Assembly: GCA_040772085.1 (NCBI GenBank)
Contig: JAXGYU010000001.1
Coordinates: 2,108,001 to 2,172,000, forward strand
Source of the DNA: JAXGMV01 sp040772085
Lineage (GTDB): Bacteria > Chloroflexota > Anaerolineae > Anaerolineales > Anaerolineaceae
Direction of reading: 5' to 3'
DNA length: 64,000 bases
Below, in pieces: positions 8,588 through 16,388 of this stretch. The notes below the pieces were generated by a model. The model was not told the DNA's origin. It made no database searches and worked only from the letters and a program-made list of their open reading frames with translations. The position numbers and the translations under genes were made by a program. The number at the start of each line of letters is the position of its first letter. Within the stretch, counting starts at the first letter, position 1.

Positions 8588-9349
8588 ATGACTGAAACCG
8601 CAATCGCGCTGGATCATCTCGGGCACGCCTATGGCGGGCCGCAACGCTTATCTGCCCTGGAAGATATCAGTCTGGATATTCAGCAGGGTCAGTTTGTCGC
8701 GATTGTTGGGCAATCCGGCTGCGGCAAGTCAACGCTGCTGCGCATCCTGGCTGGCCTGATCTCGCCTTCAGAAGGGACGGCGCTTATCCATGGCCAGGGG
8801 GTCGAACAAGCCGTCAGTCAGCGCTGGCTGTCCTGGATGGCGCAAAAACCGGCGCTGCTGCCCTGGCTGAGTGTCAGCGAAAATCTGTTACTTGTCCGCA
8901 AATTACAGCCCGCCGAATTTCACTCGGTATTGAGCGATGCTACTGCCTTGTCCATGCTGGAGCTGGCTGAGTATGCCTCTCTTCATCCGCATCAGCTCTC
9001 GGGCGGTATGCAGCAGCGTCTGGCACTGGCCAGGCTGCTGCTTCTGAACTCGCGTGTCTGGCTGATGGATGAGCCATTCTCCGCGCTCGATGAACTGACA
9101 CGCGAACAGATCACCGCGGCATTTCTGCGCCTGTGGCAGGAGCGCCAATCCACGGTGCTGTGGGTCACGCATCATATCGCCGAGGCGGTCAAGCTGGCTG
9201 ACAGGATCATCGTGCTGAGCCCCAGGCCGGGCAAAATTGTGCTGGATTACCTGCAAACTGACCCAGAGGCTCGCAAAGAGGGACACCCGGCGTTTTATCA
9301 GTCAGTGCAAATGGTCAGGCAGGCGCTTGGGATGAACGGGAGCCGCTGA
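8588..9349 (+). CDS. ABC transporter ATP-binding protein (nitrate/taurine/NMT1-type)
   Basis: A 253-residue ATPase. Walker A is VGQSGCGKST at residues about 38-47, the Q-loop is MAQKPALLPW, the ABC signature is LSGGMQQR near 138, Walker B is VWLMDEPFSALD near 158, and the switch His is in VTHHIAEA. Short length and DEPFSALD are typical of the SsuB/TauB/ThiZ/RibZ-like family that energises uptake of small organic substrates. GAGGG lies 6 bases before the ATG. The gene's TGA overlaps the permease ATG, so ATPase and permease are co-translated. Confidence 0.9.
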   Translation: MTETAIALDHLGHAYGGPQRLSALEDISLDIQQGQFVAIVGQSGCGKSTLLRILAGLISPSEGTALIHGQGVEQAVSQRWLSWMAQKPALLPWLSVSENLLLVRKLQPAEFHSVLSDATALSMLELAEYASLHPHQLSGGMQQRLALARLLLLNSRVWLMDEPFSALDELTREQITAAFLRLWQERQSTVLWVTHHIAEAVKLADRIIVLSPRPGKIVLDYLQTDPEARKEGHPAFYQSVQMVRQALGMNGSR

Positions 9350-10116
9350 TGAAGGTGAACAAATACGCCTTAATTGCCTGGTTGATGACGGCTGGTTTGC
9401 TGATCCTCTGGCAGATTGGCGTCACCGTTTTCAAAACACCGGTCTATATTCTGCCCTCGCCTCTTGTCGTGTTGCGGACGCTCGCAGGAAACTTGCCGTT
9501 TTATGCCCAGGCCAGCCTGATCACTTTCGGTCAGGCGCTGCTTGGTTTGCTGATCGGGTTGGCATTCAGCTTCCTCCTGGCTGGTCTGCTTTCCTTCCAC
9601 CCGGATTTTGAAGGCGGCATCATGACCCTGGCCATTTTTATCAAATCCACGCCCATGGTCGCGATCGCGCCGTTGCTGACCATCTGGCTGGGTTACGGCT
9701 ATCTGCCGAAGGTGATCATCACCGCGCTGCTGACTTTTTTCCCGGCGCTGGTCAATCTGATCGTTGGCTTCAACCGCGTGGATCCGGCACTGCTCGACCT
9801 GTTCCGCGCCTGGGGACTGGGAGAGAAAGAGATATTCCGCAACCTGCGCCTGCCGGCGGCGTTGTCCTATGTCTTCGCCGCGCTGAAGATTTGCGCGCCG
9901 CTGGCGCTGATTGGATCCGTCGTGGCCGAGTGGACCGGCGCGTCAGGCGGACTCGGCAGGATCATGTGGCTGGCATACACCAACCTCAACTTGCCCTACC
10001 TGTTCGGCGCGATTTTCGTCCTCGCAGCCGGCGGCATGCTGATTTATTGGTTGACGGATTATTTCGAGAAGAAGAAATTATTCTGGTTGAGACAGGAAGA
10101 AGTCCATGACAGGTAG
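9349..10116 (+). CDS. ABC transporter permease (BPD_transp_1, SsuC/ThiX/RibX-like)
   Basis: A 255-residue inner-membrane protein with about six helices. The cytoplasmic EAA-type loop that docks on the ATPase is seen as FRAWGLGEKEIFRNLRLP near residue 150-167. KSTPMVAIAPLLTIWLGYG is characteristic of the permeases paired with NMT1/SsuA-type binding proteins. It starts inside the ATPase stop (TGATG), and its end overlaps the binding-protein gene by 11 bases. The substrate cannot be read from the permease alone. Confidence 0.9.
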   Translation: MKVNKYALIAWLMTAGLLILWQIGVTVFKTPVYILPSPLVVLRTLAGNLPFYAQASLITFGQALLGLLIGLAFSFLLAGLLSFHPDFEGGIMTLAIFIKSTPMVAIAPLLTIWLGYGYLPKVIITALLTFFPALVNLIVGFNRVDPALLDLFRAWGLGEKEIFRNLRLPAALSYVFAALKICAPLALIGSVVAEWTGASGGLGRIMWLAYTNLNLPYLFGAIFVLAAGGMLIYWLTDYFEKKKLFWLRQEEVHDR

Positions 10117-11107
10117 ATGGTTGAAGCGGTTCTTGGTACTCGTGATTTTTCTCTCCTTCGCTGGCTGTGTCGCCCCGGCTGCTACCTCGGAGCCTGAGCC
10201 TGCGATCGTCTTCATGGAAGGCTATAAGCCGCAGGCAAACCTGCCTTTTGTCGGGGTGTATGTTGCTCAGGAAAAAGGTTTCTTCGCGGAAGAAAAAGTC
10301 AAGGTCACGATCCAGCATTCACCGGGCACCGGGCAGCATCTGCAATTGACGGTCGCCGGCAAGGTTGATGTGACGACGCAGGACGCGGCTGTGCTGCTCA
10401 AACGCCGGGCTGACCCGGGGCTGCCGCTCGTCGCGTTCGCCCTGATCGGACAGAAAGGGCAGCAGGCATTCGCGGCGCTGGCATCCAGCGGCATGCGCAC
10501 ACCAGCCGATTGGGTCGGTCACACGGTGGGCTACAAGGGTACGGTATCACCCGAGCTGCTGGCGATGCTCGCCAAACATGGCATTCAGGAAAATCAGCTC
10601 GATATTGTCAACGTAGGTTTTGACCCGCGCCTGCTTTCCGAAGGCGTCGTGGACCTTTATCCGTTGTTCAAATCAAACGAACCCTATCTGCTGAACAAGT
10701 GGGGGTTTGAGCTGACGATGTGGGATCCGGCTGACGATGGCATCCCCACACTGGGATTGACTTATGTCACCAGCGACGCGACCCTGGCTGCCAAGCAGGA
10801 GGCGCTGACGCGTTTTCTCAGGGCGGCATTGAGGGGCATCCGGTACGCAGAGCAGCATCTGGACGAAGCTGTCGGGATCGTGATGAAATACGCCGGACCG
10901 GAAACCGACCCCGACCACATGCGCTTTATGCTGGAGACAGAGCTGAAAGATCTGCACGTCGGAGCGGCGCAGGAAGGCGGTGCCGGCTGGCAAACCCTGG
11001 ACCAGTGGCAGGCGCTGGCAGCATATCTTGAACAGTATGACTCGATGAAGCCGATTGATCCCGCGACAGCCTTTACCACCAGCATTCTTGAGAAAGTGAA
11101 AGAGTGA
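10106..11107 (+). CDS. NMT1/THI5-type substrate-binding lipoprotein
   Basis: A 333-residue protein with signal peptide and lipobox (LSFAGC, lipidated Cys near residue 14-20). The mature domain shows the NMT1/THI5 pattern: PFVGVYVAQEKGFFAEEKVKV near the N-terminus, VTTQDAAVLLKRR and GHTVGYKGT. Family members bind formylaminopyrimidine/HMP (ThiY), riboflavin (RibY), sulfonates or nitrate. Riboflavin carriers of this type are known from Chloroflexi. With a flavin-type barrel in the regulator, a flavin or thiamin precursor is a reasonable guess but not shown. The ATG is within the permease gene. Confidence 0.8.
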   Translation: MTGRWLKRFLVLVIFLSFAGCVAPAATSEPEPAIVFMEGYKPQANLPFVGVYVAQEKGFFAEEKVKVTIQHSPGTGQHLQLTVAGKVDVTTQDAAVLLKRRADPGLPLVAFALIGQKGQQAFAALASSGMRTPADWVGHTVGYKGTVSPELLAMLAKHGIQENQLDIVNVGFDPRLLSEGVVDLYPLFKSNEPYLLNKWGFELTMWDPADDGIPTLGLTYVTSDATLAAKQEALTRFLRAALRGIRYAEQHLDEAVGIVMKYAGPETDPDHMRFMLETELKDLHVGAAQEGGAGWQTLDQWQALAAYLEQYDSMKPIDPATAFTTSILEKVKE

Positions 11108-11108
11108 G

Positions 11109-11840
11109 ATGAAGGAAACCTGGGTTTATCTTTCACCGCATCTGGATGACGCCATTTATTCCTGCAGCGGGCTGATTTGCCGGCAGGTTAAATCGGGCGC
11201 TCACGTGGAAGTCTGGACGATATTTGCCGGCGATGCGCAGGTCGAGAAAATATCCCTATACGCGCGCCAATTGCACCAGCGCTGGGGCACGCCTGATGGA
11301 TCAGCGGCTGTCAGGCGGGACGAGGATATAACGGCTTCTGCGTTGTTGGGCGTGACCTGCAGACATTTTGACTGGCCGGATGTGATCTATCGCAAGCACC
11401 AGCGCAAATGGATGGTCAGGCAAGACGCGGACCTCTTCGACCCGCGGACGCCATTCGAGTCCAGGCTGGCTGGTGAGATACACGCGGTACTGTCCGCCGC
11501 TCTGCCGGTGTCCGCTAACGTTGTGCTGCCGCTCGGCGTTGGAAACCATGTCGATCACAGGCTGGTAAGACGGGTTGGCGAGCGGTTGGCTGGCCGGCTT
11601 TATTATTACGCCGATCTGCCTTACGGCATGCGCCATCCGGAGGAGATCGGGGAGCGAACCACAGGCTTGTCAGCCTATAATCAATCCCTGTCACCTACCT
11701 GCGTCAGTGCCTGGGCCAGCGCGATGGCAGCCTACCAATCACAACTGGATACCTTCTGGCCAGATGAAAAAGCGCTGTCGCAAGCGCTTGCGGCGTACCT
11801 GGGAAAACCTGCCCGGTTCACAATCTGGCAGGCTGCCTGA
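11109..11840 (+). CDS. PIG-L family zinc deacetylase
   Basis: A 243-residue protein. SPHLDDAIYSCSG at residues 8-20 is the metal-binding loop of the PIG-L/LmbE family, with Leu in place of the usual Pro of PHPDD, and GNHVDHRLVR near 145 supplies the second His cluster. Such enzymes remove acetyl groups from N-acetylglucosamine-type or related amides. The start is one base after the binding-protein stop, so it belongs to the ABC importer operon. It may act on the imported compound, though that is inference. Confidence 0.8.
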   Translation: MKETWVYLSPHLDDAIYSCSGLICRQVKSGAHVEVWTIFAGDAQVEKISLYARQLHQRWGTPDGSAAVRRDEDITASALLGVTCRHFDWPDVIYRKHQRKWMVRQDADLFDPRTPFESRLAGEIHAVLSAALPVSANVVLPLGVGNHVDHRLVRRVGERLAGRLYYYADLPYGMRHPEEIGERTTGLSAYNQSLSPTCVSAWASAMAAYQSQLDTFWPDEKALSQALAAYLGKPARFTIWQAA

Positions 11841-11855
11841 TGGCAGAATGTTTCA

Positions 11856-11864
11856 TGCTATACT
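11856..11864 (+). promoter_or_regulatory. extended -10 promoter before the membrane-complex operon
   Basis: TGC-TATACT ends 6 bases before an ATG at 11871. Transcription would start at about 11871 and run through the following coupled genes. A -35 is not evident. Confidence 0.55.
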
Positions 11865-11870
11865 AACCAA

Positions 11871-12047
11871 ATGGCATCAGGATGGACAGCAGCCAAGCCT
11901 TCTCTCGCTGAAATTAACGGGGCTTCTGTGATTGTCGCTGAAATCTACCCGCCCATCCGGAAGCAGATTCCCAGTCACATTCTTCAAAAAAATATGCGCC
12001 ATTTTCCCGCGCTGCAGTACGCGAAGGAGTGCCATGCCCTCTCCTGA
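11871..12047 (+). CDS. possible 58-residue leader ORF
   Basis: The ATG sits exactly where transcription should begin from the extended -10 at 11856-11864, so it would be read from a leaderless mRNA. The ORF encodes 58 residues (begins MASGWTAAKPSLAEING, ends KECHALS) with no recognisable domain. It runs past the AAGGAG and ATG of the next gene and stops 14 bases inside it at 12045-12047, an arrangement suited to translational coupling. It could equally be a 163-base untranslated leader. Support is positional only. Confidence 0.35.
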   Translation: MASGWTAAKPSLAEINGASVIVAEIYPPIRKQIPSHILQKNMRHFPALQYAKECHALS

Positions 12048-12786
12048 GCTCCTGCTTGCGGCGCTATTCCTTGTCCTCGTCGCGGTCCTGACCTTACTGC
12101 CTGCGAAAGCGGAGAAACAACCCCGTTATCGTACTCTGAACGCCATCGATACGCTGCGTAACGCTATGGCGGACAGCATCGAAAGCGGCAAGCGCATCCA
12201 CCTCGGCATCGGAAACGGGATGATTTTCTCAGCCAGCAACGCCCCCGCGCTGGCGAATTATGAAACCTACCGCAAGCTGCAGCAGCTCAGTATCTCCAGC
12301 GACAAGCCGGCAATCCTGACCGCCGTTGATCCGGTCAATACGTTGATCGGTCAGGATTTGGCACGCGCGATCGCGCGTTCACGCCAGCAGAACAGCCTTT
12401 ATCACCCGGCGGTCAGCCGGCTGGCGGGTGTCAGTCCGTTCTCGTACGCGCTTGGCGCTGGTTTACAACAAAAGAGCGATGACGTCAGGACAGTCCTGCT
12501 TCTGGGCGATTATGGCCCAGAAGGTATTTACCCGCTGCAACTCGCTGGTGACAAATCAACCAGCGTCGCGGCGAGTTCCAACCTGACCGGGCAGGCGGTG
12601 ATGCTGGCGGCGGCAACCTCACCCTTGCTCGCCGAGGAGATCTTTGCGGTCCCCGCTTACTTCTCTGACAAGCCATCAGTCAGGCGCATCCCGAGAGTGC
12701 TGGATACCTTGCGCTGGGTGGTTATCTTTGCCATTTGTGCCGGCGTTCTGGCGCAGCTGCTGGCAGTCATGATGGTGGCGAAATGA
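12034..12786 (+). CDS. membrane-anchored protein of unknown function (possibly DUF6754-like)
   Basis: A 250-residue protein. The start at 12034 has a perfect AAGGAG 6 bases upstream; an in-frame GTG at 11932 would add 34 basic residues and is rejected. One helix spans about residues 3-22 and another about 225-248, with a soluble domain between (GKRIHLGIGNGMIFSASNAP, VSRLAGVSPFSYALGAGLQQ, RTVLLLGDYGPEG). It resembles proteins I associate with the uncharacterised DUF6754 family, but this is from memory and weak. The stop overlaps the next ATG as ATGA. First secure member of the seven-gene coupled operon to 19419. Confidence 0.7.
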   Translation: MPSPELLLAALFLVLVAVLTLLPAKAEKQPRYRTLNAIDTLRNAMADSIESGKRIHLGIGNGMIFSASNAPALANYETYRKLQQLSISSDKPAILTAVDPVNTLIGQDLARAIARSRQQNSLYHPAVSRLAGVSPFSYALGAGLQQKSDDVRTVLLLGDYGPEGIYPLQLAGDKSTSVAASSNLTGQAVMLAAATSPLLAEEIFAVPAYFSDKPSVRRIPRVLDTLRWVVIFAICAGVLAQLLAVMMVAK

Positions 12787-13415
12787 AAAGCAGACGCTCA
12801 GCAGTCGTCCTGATGGCGGCGATACCGGGATTTATTGTTTTGCTCGGTTACTTCTTCCCGCGCAATTGGGTGTTGAATACGACACGCAACCTGCTGCTGG
12901 ACTGGGCGATCACCCTGTTTGGTATTGTGCTGATCGTGGGGATTGTCAACCTGCTGTCCCTCCACTGGAAAAAGCTTTCCGCGACCGGTGAGGGGCATGA
13001 CTTCTATAGTTTGGTCACGCTGATCGCGTTTGCTGGCACCGTCGCGCTTGGATTGTATTATTCGCCTTCCGACCCGAGATTCCAGAACATTGTGCTCAAT
13101 CTGCTGCGACCGCTCGAGACCAGTTTGCTGGCAGTCCTGCTGTTTGGCCTGGTCGCTGCCGGCTTTTCCTTCATGCACCGTTTCATGAACCCGCTGTCAC
13201 TCACGTTTGGCATCAGCGTCGTGGTCTATCTGCTGCTCTATACGGGTCTGGTGTCTCACTTCTTTCAACATCCGCTGGTCGATAAAGTGATAACTTTCTT
13301 GCAATGGCTGCCTGCCGCTGGCGCCCGCGGCCTGATTATCGGCGTCGCGGTCGCGACTGTCGTGACAGGCTTGAGGATGCTCCTGGGCCAAGATCAACCA
13401 TATCTGGGGAAATGA
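12783..13415 (+). CDS. six-helix membrane protein, unknown function
   Basis: A 210-residue integral membrane protein with about six hydrophobic helices (for example AVVLMAAIPGFIVLLGYFF, DWAITLFGIVLIVGIVNLL, LTFGISVVVYLLLYTGLV). It has a short basic N-terminus (MKSRRS) and no recognised motif. The ATG at 12783 overlaps the upstream stop by the ATGA arrangement. It resembles in size and style the fourth gene of the operon (15703-16386); the two may form a heteromeric membrane core. No family assignment. Confidence 0.75.
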   Translation: MKSRRSAVVLMAAIPGFIVLLGYFFPRNWVLNTTRNLLLDWAITLFGIVLIVGIVNLLSLHWKKLSATGEGHDFYSLVTLIAFAGTVALGLYYSPSDPRFQNIVLNLLRPLETSLLAVLLFGLVAAGFSFMHRFMNPLSLTFGISVVVYLLLYTGLVSHFFQHPLVDKVITFLQWLPAAGARGLIIGVAVATVVTGLRMLLGQDQPYLGK

Positions 13416-13417
13416 TC

Positions 13418-15706
13418 ATGAATACAATATTCTGTCCAAACTGTGGAAAAGAAATACCTGAAGATGCGATAACCTGTCAATTTTGTCAGGCAGAGATTAA
13501 ACCGTCACCTAAGGGTGAGACGCCTGCCGGCAGCGATGGCGACCCGGATTGGCTGCATGACCTGCGCGAACGCTACGGCGAGAGCGTCGAAATCAGCGGC
13601 AATCCCGACCAGCCTGCGCCGCATCCTGAGAAGCCGGAGCTGCCTGAACCTGACAAGACGCCGGAGTGGCTGCAGCGCATCAGGGAACGCAGTCAGAAGG
13701 AAGACGCTCAGGGTGTTTACAGCAGCCTCTTTGCCGAGCGCGAGAAGGAAGCGGTGGAAACACAGGAGACCGGCAGCGCCTCTGAGACCATCAAACAAAT
13801 CGTATCGAAGGACAAGCTGGACGGGCCGCCCGCGGGTGTCTTCGTCCCGCCTGCTGAAGCCGACAGCCGCTATGACCAGTTTCTGGCGGAGCTGCGCCGG
13901 CGTGAGCGCGGTGAGTTCCCGTTGCAGCCTGAAGCGGATACATCCGATCAACTCGTTGCCGAGGTCGAAGGTGCTGTTGCCGAAATGGCTGAAACAAGCG
14001 CTGAACCCGCGATAGATTTAGCACCTGAAGCACCGGCAGATGCTCCAGTGATTCCGGATGCCTCCGCAGATGCGGGGGAGGAGAAAGCTGCGGAAACTGA
14101 AGCGCCCGTAGTCGCTGCCGCCCCAGATGTGGCAGCCGTTGAGGAAGTGCCGCCTGCCCCGGTGAAGCGCTCGCTTGGTCAGCGTATCCGTGATTTCTTT
14201 AGCGGCAAGAAACCAGAGCCGGCGCCAGCCGGGAAGGCGGAGGCGGGCAGCAGTGATTCTGCCGCAGGAGCCAGCCAGGAAAACCAACAAGCTCAGCCTG
14301 TGGAATCAGGCGAAACCAGCCAGGAGGGCGACGCGGTTGATGCTGAGTCACAGCCGTCGACCAGTTCGCCCGCGCCACCGGGGACAGAGCCTGATGCAGT
14401 AAATGAAGCCGCATCCGAACCAGCTATTCTTGTGGATTCTGAGCCTCAGGATCTAGAGCCGGACGCACCTCAATCTGAGCAAGATCAGCCTGCGGAGGAC
14501 AATAGCGAAGAACAGCCTGAAGAGCAAGCGGATGATTCAGTTGTCAGTACAGTCCCGCCTGCCATGGATATTCCTGAATCGCGGCCAGAGGACGCGGTTG
14601 AAGTTCCGGAAGCGCCTCTATCAGAAGCGCCTGAACCTCCGCCAGATAACGCGCGAGAGACATCGCCGCCCGATCCGTTGACGAGCCTCTTCGCGACCAA
14701 AGTCCTCAGCATCGGCCAGCTCAATCTGACCGATCGCGAAAAAACACAGTCCCAATTGCTGGATTCCTTGCTGAGGGACACCACGATAAAGAGTTTACTG
14801 ACACCCGAAAAACCAAGCTTGCGTTTGCGGTGGATTCGAGCGGTCGCTGCCATTGCATTTGTGCTCTTGCTGCTTTATCAATTGCAATTCGGCAAACCGT
14901 TGGCACCTGTCGCATACCTTGCGCCGGCAAATTCGGGTTCGGCGTTCGTCAGCATCCTCGGGAAAATCCCGGCCGACGCACCGTTGCTGCTCGCGTTTGA
15001 ATTTGACCCGGCTTACGCTTCCGAGATAGGCAGCGCCGCTTCGCCGGTCCTGCAGCACCTGATGACCAATGGCAACTACCTGACGATGGTTTCGACCAAT
15101 CCGGCTGGTCCTGTCCTGGCTGAGAACCTGGCAAATGAAGCCTGGGTTGACCTGGCGGCTTATGACAAGGAAGTCGCCGCGGGGTATGCTTTCAGCAAGC
15201 AGTTGATCAATCTGGGCTATCTGCCCGGCGGGTTGGCGTCATTGCAGGCCTTGTCGCGCGACCTGGACTCAGCGGTCAAAAGCGGCTTCAATGACAACTA
15301 CCGCCGCGAAGACAGTCTCGCCATCCTGCGTGAGGATCTGCGGGTAAGCAGTATCAACCAGTTCGCTGCGGTAATCCTGCTGACCGACCGCTTCGAAAGC
15401 GTGCAGCCCTGGCTCGAGCAGGTAACGCCTGAGATCACCAACGTGCCTGTGCTGGTCATCTCTACGGCTCAGGCGGCACCGCTATTGCGACCCTACGTCG
15501 ATTCGGGTCAGATCAAGGGGCTGCTCGCGGGCGTTAATGACGGGCTCATGTTCACGAAGGCAGTTGAACTCAACCCGACACACACGACCGCTATGACAGC
15601 CTATTATTCCGGCGCGGTCGCCATCGTCCTGCTCTTTGGGCTGGGCGTCCTGCTGCAGATTATCGCCTCAGGCGGCAATGAACATGAAAAAGGACAGCAG
15701 CCGTGA
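13418..15706 (+). CDS. zinc-ribbon, acidic-linker, two-span membrane protein, unknown function
   Basis: A 762-residue protein. ATG 13418 is best spaced from GGGGA; ATG 13412, overlapping the previous stop, is the alternative. Residues 5-20 contain CPNCGKEI and CQFC, a four-Cys zinc ribbon. Residues about 40-460 are low complexity, rich in Glu, Pro, Ala and Ser, with a conserved-looking patch RSLGQRIRDFFSGKKPEP near 250. A helix at about 474-492 (RAVAAIAFVLLLLYQL) leads into a 235-residue extracytoplasmic domain closed by a second helix at about 731-752. The topology places the zinc ribbon inside the cell and a globular domain outside. Likely a large scaffold or bridging subunit; function unknown. 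Confidence 0.75.
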   Translation: MNTIFCPNCGKEIPEDAITCQFCQAEIKPSPKGETPAGSDGDPDWLHDLRERYGESVEISGNPDQPAPHPEKPELPEPDKTPEWLQRIRERSQKEDAQGVYSSLFAEREKEAVETQETGSASETIKQIVSKDKLDGPPAGVFVPPAEADSRYDQFLAELRRRERGEFPLQPEADTSDQLVAEVEGAVAEMAETSAEPAIDLAPEAPADAPVIPDASADAGEEKAAETEAPVVAAAPDVAAVEEVPPAPVKRSLGQRIRDFFSGKKPEPAPAGKAEAGSSDSAAGASQENQQAQPVESGETSQEGDAVDAESQPSTSSPAPPGTEPDAVNEAASEPAILVDSEPQDLEPDAPQSEQDQPAEDNSEEQPEEQADDSVVSTVPPAMDIPESRPEDAVEVPEAPLSEAPEPPPDNARETSPPDPLTSLFATKVLSIGQLNLTDREKTQSQLLDSLLRDTTIKSLLTPEKPSLRLRWIRAVAAIAFVLLLLYQLQFGKPLAPVAYLAPANSGSAFVSILGKIPADAPLLLAFEFDPAYASEIGSAASPVLQHLMTNGNYLTMVSTNPAGPVLAENLANEAWVDLAAYDKEVAAGYAFSKQLINLGYLPGGLASLQALSRDLDSAVKSGFNDNYRREDSLAILREDLRVSSINQFAAVILLTDRFESVQPWLEQVTPEITNVPVLVISTAQAAPLLRPYVDSGQIKGLLAGVNDGLMFTKAVELNPTHTTAMTAYYSGAVAIVLLFGLGVLLQIIASGGNEHEKGQQP

Positions 15707-16386
15707 CGCAGGTGTTTGACTCACTGTGGCTGCTGGCTGGTTTGCTGCTGACCCTGATGGTGCTCAGCTACGCGTTTGGCGACAACCCGCTCTTTCGTCT
15801 GGCAGCCTATGCCTTCATTGGTATCGCTGCAGGGTATTTGCTGGTGCTGGTCTACTATCAGGTGCTGTTGCCGCGCCTGCTGATGCCCTACGTGCGCGGT
15901 TCGCCGACCCAGATCGCGATGACTATTATTCCGATCTCCCTGGCGCTGTTGCTGACCGTGAAGAAGTATCCGCAGCTCAGCCGGCTGGGCAGCCTGCCGC
16001 TGGCCTATCTGCTCGGGATTGGCGCGTCATTGGCAGCCGGCGGCGCATTGCTGGGTACCCTGATGCCGCAGATCAAAGCGGTCTGGCAATTGTTCTCGCC
16101 GGAAAAACTGGTGGAGGCAAATGGCGCGCTGAATTATCTCTGGCTCGCTGGCGCTTTGATCATCTTCCTCGGGACGCTGGCCAGTATTATCTATTTTCAA
16201 TACACATTTTCTGGTACCAATAAAAATGCCAGGCAGCCATTTTGGCTGCGTTCCACATCCGCTTTCGGTCAGATATTCATTGGCCTGACCCTGGGAGCCG
16301 TCTATGCCGGCATCCTCCTGACCACGCTGACAGCGTTGATCGACAGGCTGGATTTCATCAGAGAAATGCTGACGGGATTGTTCTAG
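15703..16386 (+). CDS. six-helix membrane protein, unknown function
   Basis: A 227-residue integral membrane protein. The start is GTG overlapping the upstream TGA (GTGA). About six helices are visible, including WLLAGLLLTLMVLSYAF, MTIIPISLALLLTVKK and YLWLAGALIIFLGTLASIIY. No motif is recognised. Tight coupling to the zinc-ribbon protein before it and the MutL-like ATPase 2 bases after it suggests that it belongs to one membrane complex. Confidence 0.75.
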   Translation: MTQVFDSLWLLAGLLLTLMVLSYAFGDNPLFRLAAYAFIGIAAGYLLVLVYYQVLLPRLLMPYVRGSPTQIAMTIIPISLALLLTVKKYPQLSRLGSLPLAYLLGIGASLAAGGALLGTLMPQIKAVWQLFSPEKLVEANGALNYLWLAGALIIFLGTLASIIYFQYTFSGTNKNARQPFWLRSTSAFGQIFIGLTLGAVYAGILLTTLTALIDRLDFIREMLTGLF

Positions 16387-16388
16387 CC

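Noticed and set aside
11932..12033. N-terminal extension of the first membrane-operon gene from GTG 11932
   Set aside because: It adds basic residues before the signal-like helix, and ATG 12034 has a perfect AAGGAG.
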